From Kappaphycus alvarezii (lineage: Eukaryota > Rhodophyta > Florideophyceae > Gigartinales > Solieriaceae): a stretch of 64,000 nucleotides of DNA. The first letter of the stretch is position 1, and each line of letters opens with the position of its first letter. Location of the stretch: positions 124,001 through 188,000 of the forward strand of contig NADL03000016.1 in NCBI GenBank assembly GCA_002205965.3, written 5' to 3'. Below the pieces are notes generated by a model. The model was not told the origin of the DNA. It saw only the letters and a program-made list of their open reading frames with translations, and searched no databases. Below, piece by piece: positions 1 to 10,849 of this stretch. The position numbers were made by a program, and so were the translations under genes.

Positions 1-1110
1 AGCGTCGTTCGGTCAAGCGTATGGCTAAAAACTTCGTGTGGGAAGGAAAGCTAGACGAACCAGAAACGGGCTAAAATCTGTACCGTTTATGAAGGAAAGG
101 GTCGCGATATTGAAGACCTTTCACGACGATATCGGACATTGGGATAAAGACGACGAAGAAATTTGTCATAGACCGTTATTGGTGGCCGCAGATGCACCAA
201 GACATTCACAACTACGTGAAAAGTTGTGAGGGTGCCAGAAGACGAGGCCCTTCCGCCGTACCGTACGACTTTGAATGTCCCATTGACGAATATCTTCGAA
301 ACTTATTCGATCGATTTCGCGGGACCTCTGCCGATATCAAACGCCGGAAAGAAGTATCTGCTCATCGCCGTCGAGCATTTGACAGGTTGGCCAATCGCAG
401 TTGCCACCACAGACTCGTCGCAACTGTCTCCCAGTTCATCGAGAGTGAAGTTATGCACCCTTTTGGTCCCCCGAAGACCATTATCAGCGACAAGCTGGGT
501 GCTTCACCGCTGCCCGCGTGCTTACTTCATGAAAAACATGAATACCTGGACCACTGTTCTCGCGTATGCTCCCATGTCTAATGGTAGAGCCGAAAGGATG
601 GTACGAACCATCAAGAAGCCGTGAAGAAGATGGTTTCGCCAAGGTATGATTGGGAAGATGTTTGCCCCGTGTCTTGTACGGATACCGCCGCCGTCGCCTT
701 TCCGCGGGAGCTTCGCCGTTCGAACTGATGTTCGGAGTAGTTCCGCGCATGAGTCTTCTGACCCCGTCGTGTTGTTGGACCGTGCTTCCGATACACATCG
801 CAAGATGGAACTTCTGGCCTCCTCTGCCCTTCGAGCTCAGCGGCGAGAAGAACAGATGCATAGAATAGGTGTTCAACCTCTACAGAGCCTCGTATGTTCA
901 ACGTGGGGGATAGGTTCTAGTGGCACATGTCCAGGCGTTAACTTCGGCCGCTAAGTGGCCTGCCCTCCGTTCTCGCTATTACGGGCCTCGTCGCGTTTGG
1001 AAAGTTGCTCATCCCCGATACTGGCTCATTCATACGGGGTCGCCATTCCCGCCGCACCATCCACGTGAGGAGACCAGTTCCTTTTTTCTTGCGCTCGAGC
1101 CACCTGGAGG
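1..1110 (+). pseudogene. Ty3/gypsy integrase fragment, frameshifted
   Basis: Retrotransposon integrase, which would insert the cDNA copy into the genome. Seen across three frames, in order: an HHCC-like zinc region around 100-235 (ILKTFHDDIGHWDKD), the catalytic core at about 226-610 (FETYSIDFAGPLPISNAGKK, then LLIAVEHLTGWPIAV and PFGPPKTIISDK, then VLAYAPMSNGRAERMVRTIK), and the C-terminal region at about 690-1075 (ASPFELMFGVVPRM, KWPALRSRYYGPRRVWKVAH). The D, D and E positions of the core can be recognised. The window starts inside the gene, so RT and RNase H are off the left edge. The core closely resembles the integrase at 55.1-55.6 kb (FETFSIDFAGP, GVEHLTGWP), so both probably belong to one family. 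At least three frameshifts make it non-functional. Confidence 0.85.
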
Positions 1111-1750
1111 CCTAGGAGCACTTGATCGAACCATCATATCCATCGTTTGTCCCTTTCTTTCATGCCCCCCACGTCTTTTTCTCTTGTTTGTTGAGTTATG
1201 AGCAGACATATGGAAAATTAATTTGCCTCTCCGAGCGAAAAGCCCGACTCTGGACTCTTCTTCACTCTCGCAAAGTGTTATCTTCTCACCCCGCACTCCT
1301 CAACTGCACCATAGGTTCCCAAGCTTGGTTCTGCGCACAGTTGATCTTTGCTCCGATCGCCCTCCGGCTTTTCCCTAACAGCGGTCTGTTTCTTATGTGC
1401 CATACTACTAATCCATAGGGGATTTTGGGATGACGATACCACCGGATTCCTTCGCCTCTACGCGCTCATTGAATGGGCCGGTCGCGGAGGCTTTGTCTGA
1501 CCTGAATCAAACACTGAGCTTCGAGGCGAAGGCGGTACGCGGGAATAGATGGAAGTCTCTAAGGGTACAAGGCCTCAATAGTTGGTGGCTCTGTGCTTGG
1601 TTGCGGGCAAGAAGGAGAACGAGTGTGTTGCGGTTCGGGGGGGGACGTGCAGGTGTGTGCGAGGGTGTCCAAGGTTCGGCCGACCTCTACCCTGAACTGT
1701 CCCAAGCTCACTGTATACTGCACTCGGGTTGCAGTTTGAGGACGGGTTGG
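1111..1750. other. No recognisable gene
   Basis: A 108-codon open frame on the plus strand at 1430-1756 shows no motif I recognise and runs into the foldback repeat. I see nothing else in this stretch except the fading downstream side of the integrase fragment. No 3' LTR boundary is apparent. Confidence 0.4.
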
Positions 1751-2467
1751 TGTTGATGACAGTGGCTGGAAGGTGATTTTATGTGTTTCTAGTACTATCT
1801 ATGACGAGTTTTTAGGGTAACGTACTGTACTTTCTCTCTTTTTACCTAGTAGTTTTAATCATTTTTTAAGGTCGAGTACAGTAGTCTGCAGTAAGCACAC
1901 TACTGCACCGACAAATCTCAGCCACAGTCGCTCGGGTGCCTGTTATGTAGGTAGCACCCGAGTTGGTTGTGCAACTCTCAGGAGGTAGCGTCACCTAGCA
2001 ACCCCTACCTACTCCTAAACCTACACAACTATTTTCTTCTTCCCTATTACCCCCTTTCGCTCCCATCAAGCACCACAATGTTTCATCACGAGTCATGAAA
2101 ACAACTTTATTGAAAATAAACTTAATAGTCTATTTCAACCTCGTTTCTGATGGGAGTGGAGAATGGTTGGGTAGAGAAGACAGTGGGAATTTTTTATTTC
2201 GAGGAAGGGAGAGAGCTCCCTAAAATGACACTGCCTCCCCCAAATGGCCCAGAAGCCTCGGGTGCTCGCTACATAACCAACAACTGAGCGGTATGTGGCT
2301 GAGAATTACAGTACAGTAACGTACTACTGTACAGTACTGTACTGTACCATAAAAAGTAACTAAAACCTAGCAGGTAAAGAATAAAAATTACAGTAAGTTA
2401 CCCAAAAATCGCCACAGACAGCACTAGAAACTCATAAAAATCACCTTCCAGCAAATTACAGCAACAG
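1751..2467. repeat. Foldback (near-palindromic) element, ~717 bp
   Basis: The left half is the imperfect reverse complement of the right half about a centre near 2109. Matching landmarks: ggaaggtgatttt at about 1768 pairs with aaaaatcaccttcc at about 2436-2449; tctcagccaca at about 1916 pairs with tgtggctgaga near 2295; ttatgtag and agcacccgag near 1945-1970 pair with ctcgggtgct and ctacataac near 2258-2275; tcccatca near 2061 pairs with tgatggga near 2148. Arm alignment sums stay constant (1771+2447 is about 4218), so the arms are colinear. The right arm carries a GTAC-rich stretch (actgtacagtactgtactgta near 2325-2345). No ORF and no clear target duplication. The single strand could fold into one long hairpin, as in foldback transposons or MITEs. 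Confidence 0.75.
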
Positions 2468-2884
2468 TCTCTCTAACAATTGTGCATAGCGCTTCGACAT
2501 GCTACCAAGTAAATTTTTTATTCAAATTGTGATCCATTTTTGCTAATTCGTTCCGCACAATGTTTTTGAGCCCCCCAATGTTGAAGACCGCTTGTATGCG
2601 GCTTTAACAGTGTACGTAATGGCCCAGGAGAGGCAAGCCGGGTCCGGCTGAAGTGACCATCAAAGTGGTGTGGCTACTGTATAGTGTGGGCTATACTGTA
2701 GGGTAATGTAATTAATAATATCCCTAGTATCCGCGGGATATGGGACAGCTGTTCATGAGGGTTGCCGCGGCAATGTTACTGTACAGTACAGTACAATGAC
2801 CGGACAGAGTTTGACCGCTGAGGGTCAATAAAGATCGAGCCGCTGAGGGTCAACGGAAGAGTGCCTGGAGGCACGAAACCAATC
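2468..2884. other. Non-coding; GTAC-type repeat near 2778-2797
   Basis: No gene seen. A short run of overlapping TACTGTACAGTACAGTACA-type sequence lies near 2778-2797, and ctatactgta near 2692 is a related half-site. The same self-complementary motif recurs at many other places in this window. A short duplicated phrase, 'ccgctgagggtcaa', occurs at about 2815 and 2840. Confidence 0.5.
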
Positions 2885-3330
2885 CGTTTTACTCAACAGT
2901 AGAAAAATGCCAATTGTTACCATATAAGGCCTTTGCATGAACCCCCAGAAGTTTTCAATGGGATTCAAGGCAGGGGATTGCGCAGTTCATGCCAAAACAT
3001 TGCCCAAATAGCTCTGCATACACTCCAAAGACACGTCTGACATGTGTATGGACGCATTATACTGCATAACAAAATCTCATGAACTATATCGTCTCGTCTA
3101 CGTAAGAAATTAAATAGTTCTCCAATGTAGCAGAGTACTTCAAACTGTCTTTACTTCCTTGTAGAATATTCAAATTAGAAAAACCGTAGGTTCAAAAGCA
3201 ACACCCAAACTATTACTATTCAACCTCAATTCAGTCACTTAAGTAGAAAAATTTTAGACTTGCACATGACGTGCATGTAATGACAGAAACCGTCTGGTCC
3301 GTCTAAATTAAATATCTTTTCATCAGACAG
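2885..3330 (-). pseudogene. Tc1/mariner transposase fragment
   Basis: DDE transposase remnant of a cut-and-paste DNA transposon. Read on the minus strand, the order is: SDEKIFNLDGPDGFCHYMHV (about 3325-3265, the first catalytic Asp region), then FVMQYNASIHMSDVSLECMQ (about 3075-3015, the family's Q-D-NA-H block, here with Y where the second catalytic Asp is expected), then TAQSPALNPIENFWGFMQRP (about 2985-2925, the third catalytic position, E of PIEN). Stops and frameshifts separate the pieces, and I see no N-terminal HTH region. It resembles the transposase at 27.6-28.7 kb in the LDGPDG and NPIE blocks but is clearly more decayed. Confidence 0.8.
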
Positions 3331-5394
3331 ACAACTAAGCCCCATTCATATGCAGATTTATTACGGTGCGCGCGGGCCCACTCAGGACGGGCTGACTTAT
3401 GTTCTTTGGTCAAAGGTGGTTACCCTTTCAACTTGTAGAAGATAAAGTGTTCTGAGTCGTTTAGAAGCTGTGTGCTTTTGCTTGCAGCTTCGTAGTTGAG
3501 TTTTGCATATTCTTGCTGAAAAAATCGAAACGATCAAGGAAATAAGAGAAGCTTCACCGGCACAGTACACTTTTCTCACATTACCAATCGTAATTACTAT
3601 CGAACAACCAGATGGAAACGTGGCATGAGATTTCTGTATGTAAGAGGGGTCAATAATACGTCCTTTCTGGTAACACCTGCGTAATTGAGGTCGGAATTAC
3701 GTTTTTTCTTTCAAAGATTAGGATAACTTACCGCAACTTGCCGAATGTGCTCGTGGCCTGCGCTGCAGACAGAAAGAAGGCCAAAAAATCGAAGGCTACT
3801 GTGATTCCGTGAATCTTGCTAATTTTCTTTCTGCCTCTGCTTCTTCTCCTCAATTTACTCTCTCTCCTATTCTTCCACCACCACTACTACATCCACCTCT
3901 ACTCTTCCAAACTCCACGCGGCCTCTTTCGTATGCGCCTGTCGCCGCGATCGGCGCTCCGCGAATTTCCTCCTCCTTCGTTTTACTTGAAGACGCTATCA
4001 CAGACCTCTCCACTCTCCTACGCCCCCAAAAACCTCACTAACCATCCAGGAAGCTGATGCTATCCTGGAATAGCCTGCTCTAAGATCAGACACCCGTTCC
4101 CTCGGGGCTCAGAGCATCCTCTCCAATCTTGGCCAACCCACACCCTATACCCGCACACCGGTTTTCTTCCAACCCCCAGGATATTATTACCGTAGGCCTC
4201 GCTCCTCCGCATTCCACCACCACGCTTAAGTCGTAAGAATAAGACCAGAAGGCCGTTGTAACTGCCGGTACGAAATCTAACGCCTTCCTCCCCTCCCCGT
4301 CCTCCTACCCCACTTCGGCAATTGTGCATATTAGTTTCTCTCGACTTCCGCCATCTCCACGTTTTGGCAAACTGTTGCATTCCTCCGAGAAACGTTTCCT
4401 AGTGTCTATAGCACCGTTTTCATCATATGAGGACTACTTTTGGCACTTCTTTTGCAAAACAAAGTTTTTACCGCAGCGCATTTCTTGTCTCTCCGCATTA
4501 GTTCATGATTGTAGATGGAAGATCAAGAAAAACGTTTCAATATTGTTGACCTCGGTTAAGGCTAGAGCAATTTTACCTCATAAACTTCCGCTCTTCGCAA
4601 GAAGTTGTGAAAAAGACTTCGTTTTGGAAGGAAATATAGTTCGTATTATCGTGGGGGGTTTCAGAAACGAAGGTACATATACATTAAGAAATAAGTTAAT
4701 GTAATTAAATATAAAAATTTGCCGCAGAAATATACGGTAGGTCACAACGGGCCCTTGTTCTAGCGAAACTGCGTCAGAATTCAGAAAAAGCCCCCTTTTG
4801 TGCCCACCCGCAGGTCTTCCGGCTTCTCTACTGCAGGTACAAGTGAAACTCGGGCCGCATAAGTAAAAAAAAGGCCATGGATCGGCCAGATCCACGGTGT
4901 TCAAAGTCCCTACCCTCTCTCAAAATGCGATGATGAAAACGGACCGGCTTGCAGTCTTTATCTGTGCCCCTTCTCAGCGCATGGCTGCTATCCTTGCGAC
5001 GTAGATGAAGGACATTTCTGCACCTGTAACAGTTCAGCTGGGCTGCGGCACGAAGCGCCAATACTTCCCCCTCAACCTTTCCGTGTATTAACCCTAGGAT
5101 ACCAACAGGCAAGGAAGAACAATTCTCGCTAACATCAAGAATCCAGTCAGTGCGCGACGCTTTGCAGGGCCTGTTGTGGTCTTTAGACATCCTCTTCTGC
5201 ATCTCTGGAAGGTGTATTCATATTCATGCTATTTTGCTCAATCGTCTCTATCGCACTGCATCTTGCGCACGGAATTTCGAGGCTTTCTGATATTCCTTTC
5301 TCCGGATACAGCTTGTTCCCCCTACATTATTGCAGTGGGAGGCAACTGCAGGATTGCGTGAAAGCGTCAAATGTCGCATCGACCGGTGGGTGGA
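3331..5394. other. No recognised gene; several short unassigned ORFs
   Basis: Open frames occur at 3397-3579 (-), 3809-4057 (+, Pro/Leu/Ser-rich), 4060-4380 (-), 4324-4704 (+) and 4828-5202 (-). None carries a domain I recognise and they overlap on opposite strands, so most are probably chance. The stretch at 3800-4060 is CT-rich on the plus strand. No repeat boundary is visible. Confidence 0.4.
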
Positions 5395-6305
5395 GCTATT
5401 TGTATTAACAAGCGATCAAAGCGCTCAAAACAGGAGAAGGACGAACTATTTGCCGAATACATTCGTAGAATGACCACATGCAAGCCCTCAAGTTCCACGA
5501 AGCAGCAAAACTAGCAGGGGATGCGACCTTTGGGCGTGTGATGCGTACCTTGCATCAATTCCACATCGCTGGTGTACTGTATATTTAATTTACAGATCAC
5601 GTCCGAGACTTGCACAAAGCACTGTAATCGCTGGTCAGAGCCACAGATGATACGGAACTTCCGCTTCGAATGCATATCACGTCGCCGGTAGTTATACATG
5701 GCGTCCGACTCCTAAAAACAAACTCTGCTTCGGGTCCCAGCAGAATGATTTGGCCTCTCTTGCATCTGCTTGGCAACAAAAAGATGAGTCCTGAAAACAA
5801 AGTGATTGTCATATCCTTCTTCACCGCTGTTGTGACGAGACTTCCCGAATGGGATCTCCTGGATAAGAACATTACTCTCATTTTGGCATCGACTCAGCTC
5901 CCTCTCCAATCTCGGCCGGACGAAACACACTTTACCACAATTAGGATGGCGCTACGGTGCCTGGTGAAAAAGGTGTTGCTGCCCCAGCTCTACGCCAGTT
6001 CCCGAGAGAAGTGCATTTTCATAATACAACTTACTGGGGTAGACGAATGCAGTGAAGAAGTTAATGACGCAGTCGGAATAGATTGCTCCCGTAAGTTAGC
6101 TCTCGATCTAATAGAGGTTCATTTGCTTCAGCCTGATCGAAAGTCACTTGGAGTCTGCTTCGGTGATGGCTTTCGCTTTGCAGGGGTGATGGAAATTAGT
6201 GAGCTCGTGGAACAGGAAAAAGGAAAAGAAATAGGAAGAGGAGTAGGAGGCGTAACGGAGCGAGCCAAAGAGACCAACAAGAACGTAAAAGGAAAAGGAA
6301 ACTAG
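5395..6305 (+). CDS. Unidentified host-like coding block
   Basis: I do not recognise this protein. A 211-codon open frame runs from an ATG at 5670 to a stop at 6305, among the longest in this half of the window. The same sense of coding seems to extend upstream in shifted frames: FHEAAKLAGDATFGRVMRTL at about 5498-5560, then DHVRDLHKAL near 5598, leading in frame into the ORF. Between them, gtactgtatatttaatttacag (about 5575-5597) could be a very short intron or a frame break. The main ORF has alternating amphipathic segments (VIVISFFTAVVTRLPEWDLL; TTIRMALRCLVKKVLLPQL) suggestive of an all-helical repeat protein, and ends in a Lys/Glu/Gly-rich tail (EQEKGKEIGRG). The downstream copia element is on the opposite strand and ends close to the stop. 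It may be a truncated host gene; function unknown. Confidence 0.4.
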
Positions 6306-6324
6306 ATTCATAGCGCTCCGAGTT

Positions 6325-6900
6325 AAAGTAAATTACCCTCGGGCGTTCTCAGTTATCTGAGGAGCACTTCTTCGCTCCTTCCAATAAATAGGGTTGGATT
6401 CTCCACGACTTAATAATGTCGTTGAGCATCCGACAAGTTGTATTATTTCGCTTCGTTAGTGCGTCTGCCGGATTGAATCTACCTGCAATCCAATGCATTG
6501 CGTAAATCTCTTTTCTTTCAAATTAGTCCCTTGTTATCTCGACTGTTAGGCGAAGTCGGTAATCTGCGCTTTCATGTGAAGTCATAGCTGTCTAAAATAC
6601 CCCAAATGAGTCAACTGTCAAGACAGACGGAAGCTTTATTTGAGATCCATAAACGATTTGAAGACGATCGGCAAACAATGATATTTTATCAGAAGCGGTA
6701 GCAGCGGCGAATATCTCTGCTCTAATTGAGAAAAATTCGACAAGCGACTGTTTGTTGCCCACCCAGTCAATTATATGATACAGAATCTACAGTCAACCCC
6801 CCAAAGGCATTAAAATTACAGATAAGATGCCTGTTTTGACCATATACAGATGAACCCTGACTTGCATCTGAAAAGCCTAGGTAGACCGGAGAATATGAGA
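6325..6900 (-). pseudogene. Copia RNase H
   Basis: RNase H degrades the RNA strand of the RNA:DNA intermediate. On the minus strand I read VYLGFSDASQGSSVYGQNRH at about 6883-6824 (first catalytic Asp in SDAS), then DWVGNKQSLVEFF and SIRAEIFAAATASDKI at about 6768-6690, then LPSVLTVDSF at about 6640, and finally MHWIAGRFNPADALTKR at about 6498-6450, the classic copia ending 'W..G..N.AD.LTK'. At least two stops and one frameshift interrupt it. The sequence after ADALTKR matches the normal C-terminal tail and fades near 6325, just short of the end of the plus-strand ORF that finishes at 6305. Confidence 0.8.
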
Positions 6901-8040
6901 TGTTGTTGGGATAATTTATCAATCGACTAGCCTTGATTTCTCGGAGGATGTTATTGCCTTTGATGATGTATGATACTTTGATCTTGATACTTTGAGGTTT
7001 TTAACGCATTTTTGAAGATAACTCTCTGCGAATGATGCCTAGGGACGTTCACTTTTTCCAAGGAATTTTAAAGAACAAGCCAATCTGAGAAACGAGTAAC
7101 TTCTTGGCGACTGCAACTATCCTCCAAATAGTTTCTTCGAGACCGGCTCAATTATAGAGTTAGTATCTTTTCCAAATACACCCTCATGGTGATAGATATA
7201 TAGAAGTCATCTGACTGCTGGATAGACATTCAGTTGAAAATGTCAGTTCTTCCAGAAAAGAATCAACCGACTTTGAAGCATTGGGAGATCTTGGCGAAGA
7301 ATTCTATGATATATCTTTCTTTGTCTACGATAAGTAGGCCACAAACGATTTTTTCTATTGTGAACGCAGTACGTCCGTCTTTTCGACGTTTTTTGAATAG
7401 CTGAGGTAGACTAGGTATCTCGACGATCTCTTTCTCCTTGGGAAATCTCTCAAAAAGAGTTACCACCAACGTCCAGACTCGACAAGACCATATGCGAGCT
7501 TAATCAGTTTCCATACAACTGTCTTGCTTGATGAACAGCTTCTTGGTGGTCACATGAATACTTCCCTCTATGGCAAACCCGACTGAAATTATGGATTCTA
7601 GGGTAGCGATATCTAAGCTCAAAGTAGGAGCGATTGATAATACGATGCGAATGATTACCATATGCGCTGTACTGGAGTCCTTCCGTACCGTTTCTCTATC
7701 CTTATCCGATTCCGGGGCATTTCAACTTAAGTTTGTCTTCGGAAACGTCTTGCTTGATTTTGAAAAAGTGATGGGACGTAGTCAGATTCGCGTTCCGAGG
7801 AAGATTGGGTATGTAGGTTTCTTCATTAGCGTCTTTGTAGTTTTATTTTTCGTAATTTATAGCCTTATTTATAACCCAACGCGGAGCAGATTGTAGTTGG
7901 AAGTCTGATACAAAGAAATCGCCAACAACCTTTCTGAGCGCTCTCAGCAATTACTTTTCTTCTGAATTCAAGCTGGTTGGTAGCGTCACATGGCGACGAT
8001 TTGGAACTTTTCCAATGTACTTAGAGAACTACGCGAATCA
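6900..8040 (-). pseudogene. Copia reverse transcriptase, highly decayed
   Basis: Minus-strand pieces: LPRNANLTTSHHFFKIKQDV at about 7820-7762, then STAHMVIIRIVLSIAPTLSL (about 7668-7609) followed by DIATLESIISVGFAIEGSI, and EGSIHVTTKKLF to about 7540. This is the RT fingers/palm start, where family members read 'RLVPHGNRD ... IIRLLLSIA ... DI.GAYLQ'; here the catalytic Asp position appears as Glu in ATLES. The 68-codon open frame at 7263-7469 (-) probably covers part of the palm; I see no clean Y-x-D-D. The segment from 7250 to 6900 is too decayed to align by eye. Confidence 0.65.
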
Positions 8041-8339
8041 AACGACTTAGAAAGGCCTATTGTTTTTTTATAGACACAAATGGGCTCGATTTCTCCATTA
8101 TATCTTCATTAACGTCCATGAGGGGCATCTGAGTCCGTTCATGGGGTTTTGGAAAGTGTCTCTAGGAGGCTGTTCATGTAGTACAATTGCATTCGTACTG
8201 TACTGCCACCGGCATATGTGTTCTTAGTGATATTTTTAAGATCCAATTTTTATTCGTGCTGGCACACTGCTACCAGCAGACACCGTACTGTACGGTAAAG
8301 GAAATTTTCGATTGTCGCCCACCATTATTCCTGGTACTG
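8041..8339. other. Non-coding junction with GTAC motifs
   Basis: No coding homology. Contains cgtactgtactgcc near 8193 and ccgtactgtacggtaaag near 8283, two more examples of the dispersed GTAC-type palindrome. Probably the left part of an insertion inside the copia element. Confidence 0.4.
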
Positions 8340-8770
8340 TATGCTCATCCGAGAGGGGTCGAGGGCTTGCAGTCCGGACTATCCGGCCCCCAAATTGGAC
8401 CTGATATTTTTGCAGGTGAAAGGCCCCTATTGTGCCAATTGTCGACTTTACTTATCTCTAACTTGGATCTCCATTACTTGGCTGACCTTAACTTTACTTA
8501 TCCCTCGTCGTAGATAAAAATAACCTGACTAACTAGTGTTTATACCTCCCTGGCCACTAGGGCCCCAAATTAAATGGCAGCCCCGGTGCCGGCTCTGAAA
8601 TTGACTCCAACTTCAGAATTTGAATAAACCTCGCCAACAGCAACTTTGCTATAGCCCTGCTTATCCTCCCACGTCTCCCTTTTATTTCCCCGTCTCCCTC
8701 CAATATTAAAATATCCCTTTTGTTGTTTGTGTGTGATATTTACCAGAATTTGGCGCCCCGGACTCCGTCA
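8340..8770 (+). mobile_element. Possible LTR end plus primer-binding-like site
   Basis: A T-rich stretch with polyadenylation-like and promoter-like phrases (tttgaataaacctcgcc near 8620; cccttttgttgtttgtgtg near 8716) is followed at about 8750 by aatttggcgccccgg. 'TGGCGCC' just after an LTR is a common primer-binding-region signature in Ty3/gypsy elements. Downstream there is an open frame of about 190 bases (8727-8930) of unknown identity that could be a gag start. No second LTR copy was found in the window, so this is a weak call resting on sequence character and context. Confidence 0.3.
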
Positions 8771-9449
8771 TCTATGTACAAATAGGAACTTCAAGGTTGT
8801 CGTTGGTGACAACATCCTTATCTCCAAAGGAGAAATTCAGCACTTCTGGCCCATTACTCCATCTTCTTTGTCCAGCAGTACACCCCTGTTGTCTATGGTT
8901 CTTTTGAATCGATCCTTATCAAGGTTCTAACATTCCTTGGACCACGGTCCAGCCTTACGACCCGGAGGACAAGTATACGGTCCAGCCGTCCAAGTAATCA
9001 CCCCCTCTCTTCCAACCATACTTCTCCTCGCCGTCAGCAAGCTGTGCTACTGCATCGCAGGCTGCTTAAAGAGAAAGAAGGACAGCGAACATCTTGTAGG
9101 TCTTGGTGTGTGTGTGTTGGTTTTCTCATTATCTGACGGGGTTCCGTTACTGGAAGAGAAGAATTGCGCACCGCGCATTGCACTACTGTTCAGACCAAAG
9201 AATAAAATCGTTGAACATTTCTGCAACTTCTTTTGAACCAGAGAATGAGTCCTTCGTTGGAGGTGGTGGGGCACGATCGAAGCCTTTACAGACGATTGAT
9301 TCGGGGGCTCATCATTCCGTTCATCATCTCTTCCGCTCTGCGGTCCATCGAAATTCCTCTACGGTACGTTATCCATCTCTCTTTTCAGATAAAGTTTGGA
9401 TTATTAACCGGGGAATAGATATACAATGTCATCCATTTCCTTAAGTAAG
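8771..9449 (+). other. Unassigned open frames in the copia insert
   Basis: Plus-strand frames at 8727-8930, 8937-9236 and 9103-9444 overlap with shifts between them. One reads YTPVVYGSFESILIKVLTFL, another VITPSLPTILLLAVSKLCYC, which is hydrophobic enough for a membrane helix. Neither matches a family I know. The block sits between copia integrase and RT, so it is inserted DNA or a strongly diverged linker. Confidence 0.3.
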
Positions 9450-10593
9450 CTTGAGGTTAGGGCCTTTTGCACGCCCTCACAATCTGCACGTGTTGGTGTT
9501 ACACGGTGTTAAGAAGATTTGGAGACAAGTACAATGTGTGGTTCTGCTTGACGAAAAAAAACCTTATGCCAGTCGCGGAGTACATCGGATGCTTGCAGAA
9601 CGCATGGACTCGGTAAGTCTTTCATCCGATTAAGTGCTCACTTCGCAACCTGTTCTTGATGTGCGGCAGACATCTTTTCTGAAACAGGATGTTGCATAAG
9701 TACAAGCAAAGAAGGGTCATTTCCCATGAATAATTCGAAACTGCTCATTTTCTTGTTACCGAACATAATGTTGCTCAATTATGTAGCCTTTGATAGTACT
9801 TCCTCATAATCAATGACTGCATCATTTTCTGAAATAGCATTTTCTGCGTCTGCGAGCAAGCGTTCGGTGAGTGTTCTTAAAACGGCTTTTTTCTGTCCAT
9901 TGAAACAATATTGTTGTGGCACCGAGCAGTAAGCGGTAGATAATTCACTCCGAAATAATTCACACCATCAACGAACAGCTTATTTACAAACTCGGGGTCG
10001 CCTGAGACTTGATTGGGATGTCCGTGGACGTTCCACCAAGCAACCTCGAAGGACTTTACGACGACGCTCATTTACCTAGAATCAGTAGGTGTTGTGGCAG
10101 AGAACGCAGAGCCGACATCAATCATATGGGAAATCGGCCTGTATCCTATCTTCATTATGAACAAGAAGTCAACTTGGACATGGTTGTTGAAAGACGATAG
10201 AATGCGAATCAAAGACAACTTCTTCATGCGTAACGGGCGACCGGTTTTCATACACACTGTGCACCTTAGAAACACTGATTCCAAGGCCTGCTTCAAAACA
10301 ACGGTTAGCATACCTTCTCTACAACAGATCTCAATCATATAATCAAGGTGAAGCTGCGAATACCTATGCAATTTCACGTCAAATCGCTTAGCGATTTCCC
10401 ATTCAACAGTCGTTCCTTCGAGAACCGCAATCGATTCATTCTTTAGATTTCTTGGGACTGTATCCATCCTGTAAATCGCTCCCGTCAACTTAGCGTTATC
10501 TTGTCTTCTGAACGTAACTGGACTTACTGTGGCAATCATGAGTTCTCTGAGATTACATTTAGCTCTTGAAAGCCAGTAGCGCTTTTTGGACAT
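9450..10593 (-). pseudogene. Copia integrase
   Basis: Zinc-binding and catalytic core pieces on the minus strand. The 173-codon frame 10593-10072 contains LDYMIEICCREGMLTVVLKQ, RCTVCMKTGRPLRMKKLSL (the C-x2-C of the HHCC domain) and FNNHVQVDFLFI with HMIDVGSAFSATTPTDSR, i.e. the first catalytic Asp (QVDF). The next frame, 10071-9877, reads VAWWNVHGHPNQVSGDPEFV, holding the second Asp (SGDPEF), and LPLTARCHNNIVSMDRKK, where the third catalytic Glu (normally 'VVERKN') appears as Asp in SMDRKK. Then SSFELFMGNDPSL at about 9756-9718 matches the usual 'SSFEL..G..PS' tail. Several frameshifts are present. Highly recognisable despite decay. Confidence 0.8.
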
Positions 10594-10849
10594 TCTTGAA
10601 AATTCTGTCGACCTTCTTTTTGTCGAACCCCGTGCTACAATCTGAAGCTATGATGAGGTTACCCAAGAACTCAACGGCATCTCGGATATATAACTTGTAT
10701 GGTTTCTTGTTGGAACTTTTGATTGATTCGACGGGATCCTTGATATCCAGTTCACTTTCGAGGCTCGTTGATAGGTTTTGGAATGCGTCAAAAATGACTT
10801 TCGTGTACCTGCAAACCTTACGATGAAGAGAGTAAGAAGCAGAACGTTA
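10594..10849 (-). pseudogene. Copia gag-integrase linker region
   Basis: An open minus-strand frame from about 10833 to 10566 reads, in part, CRYTKVIFDAFQNLSTSLES and RDAVEFLGNLIIASDCSTGF, ending ALLAFKS. It lies where protease or the gag C-terminus would be, but I see no D-S-G protease signature and no zinc knuckle. It runs into the integrase frame with a one-base shift. I give no specific function. Confidence 0.45.

Noticed and set aside
4060-4704. Overlapping ORFs on both strands as genes
   Set aside because: Opposite-strand overlap, low-complexity translations and no motif; probably chance.
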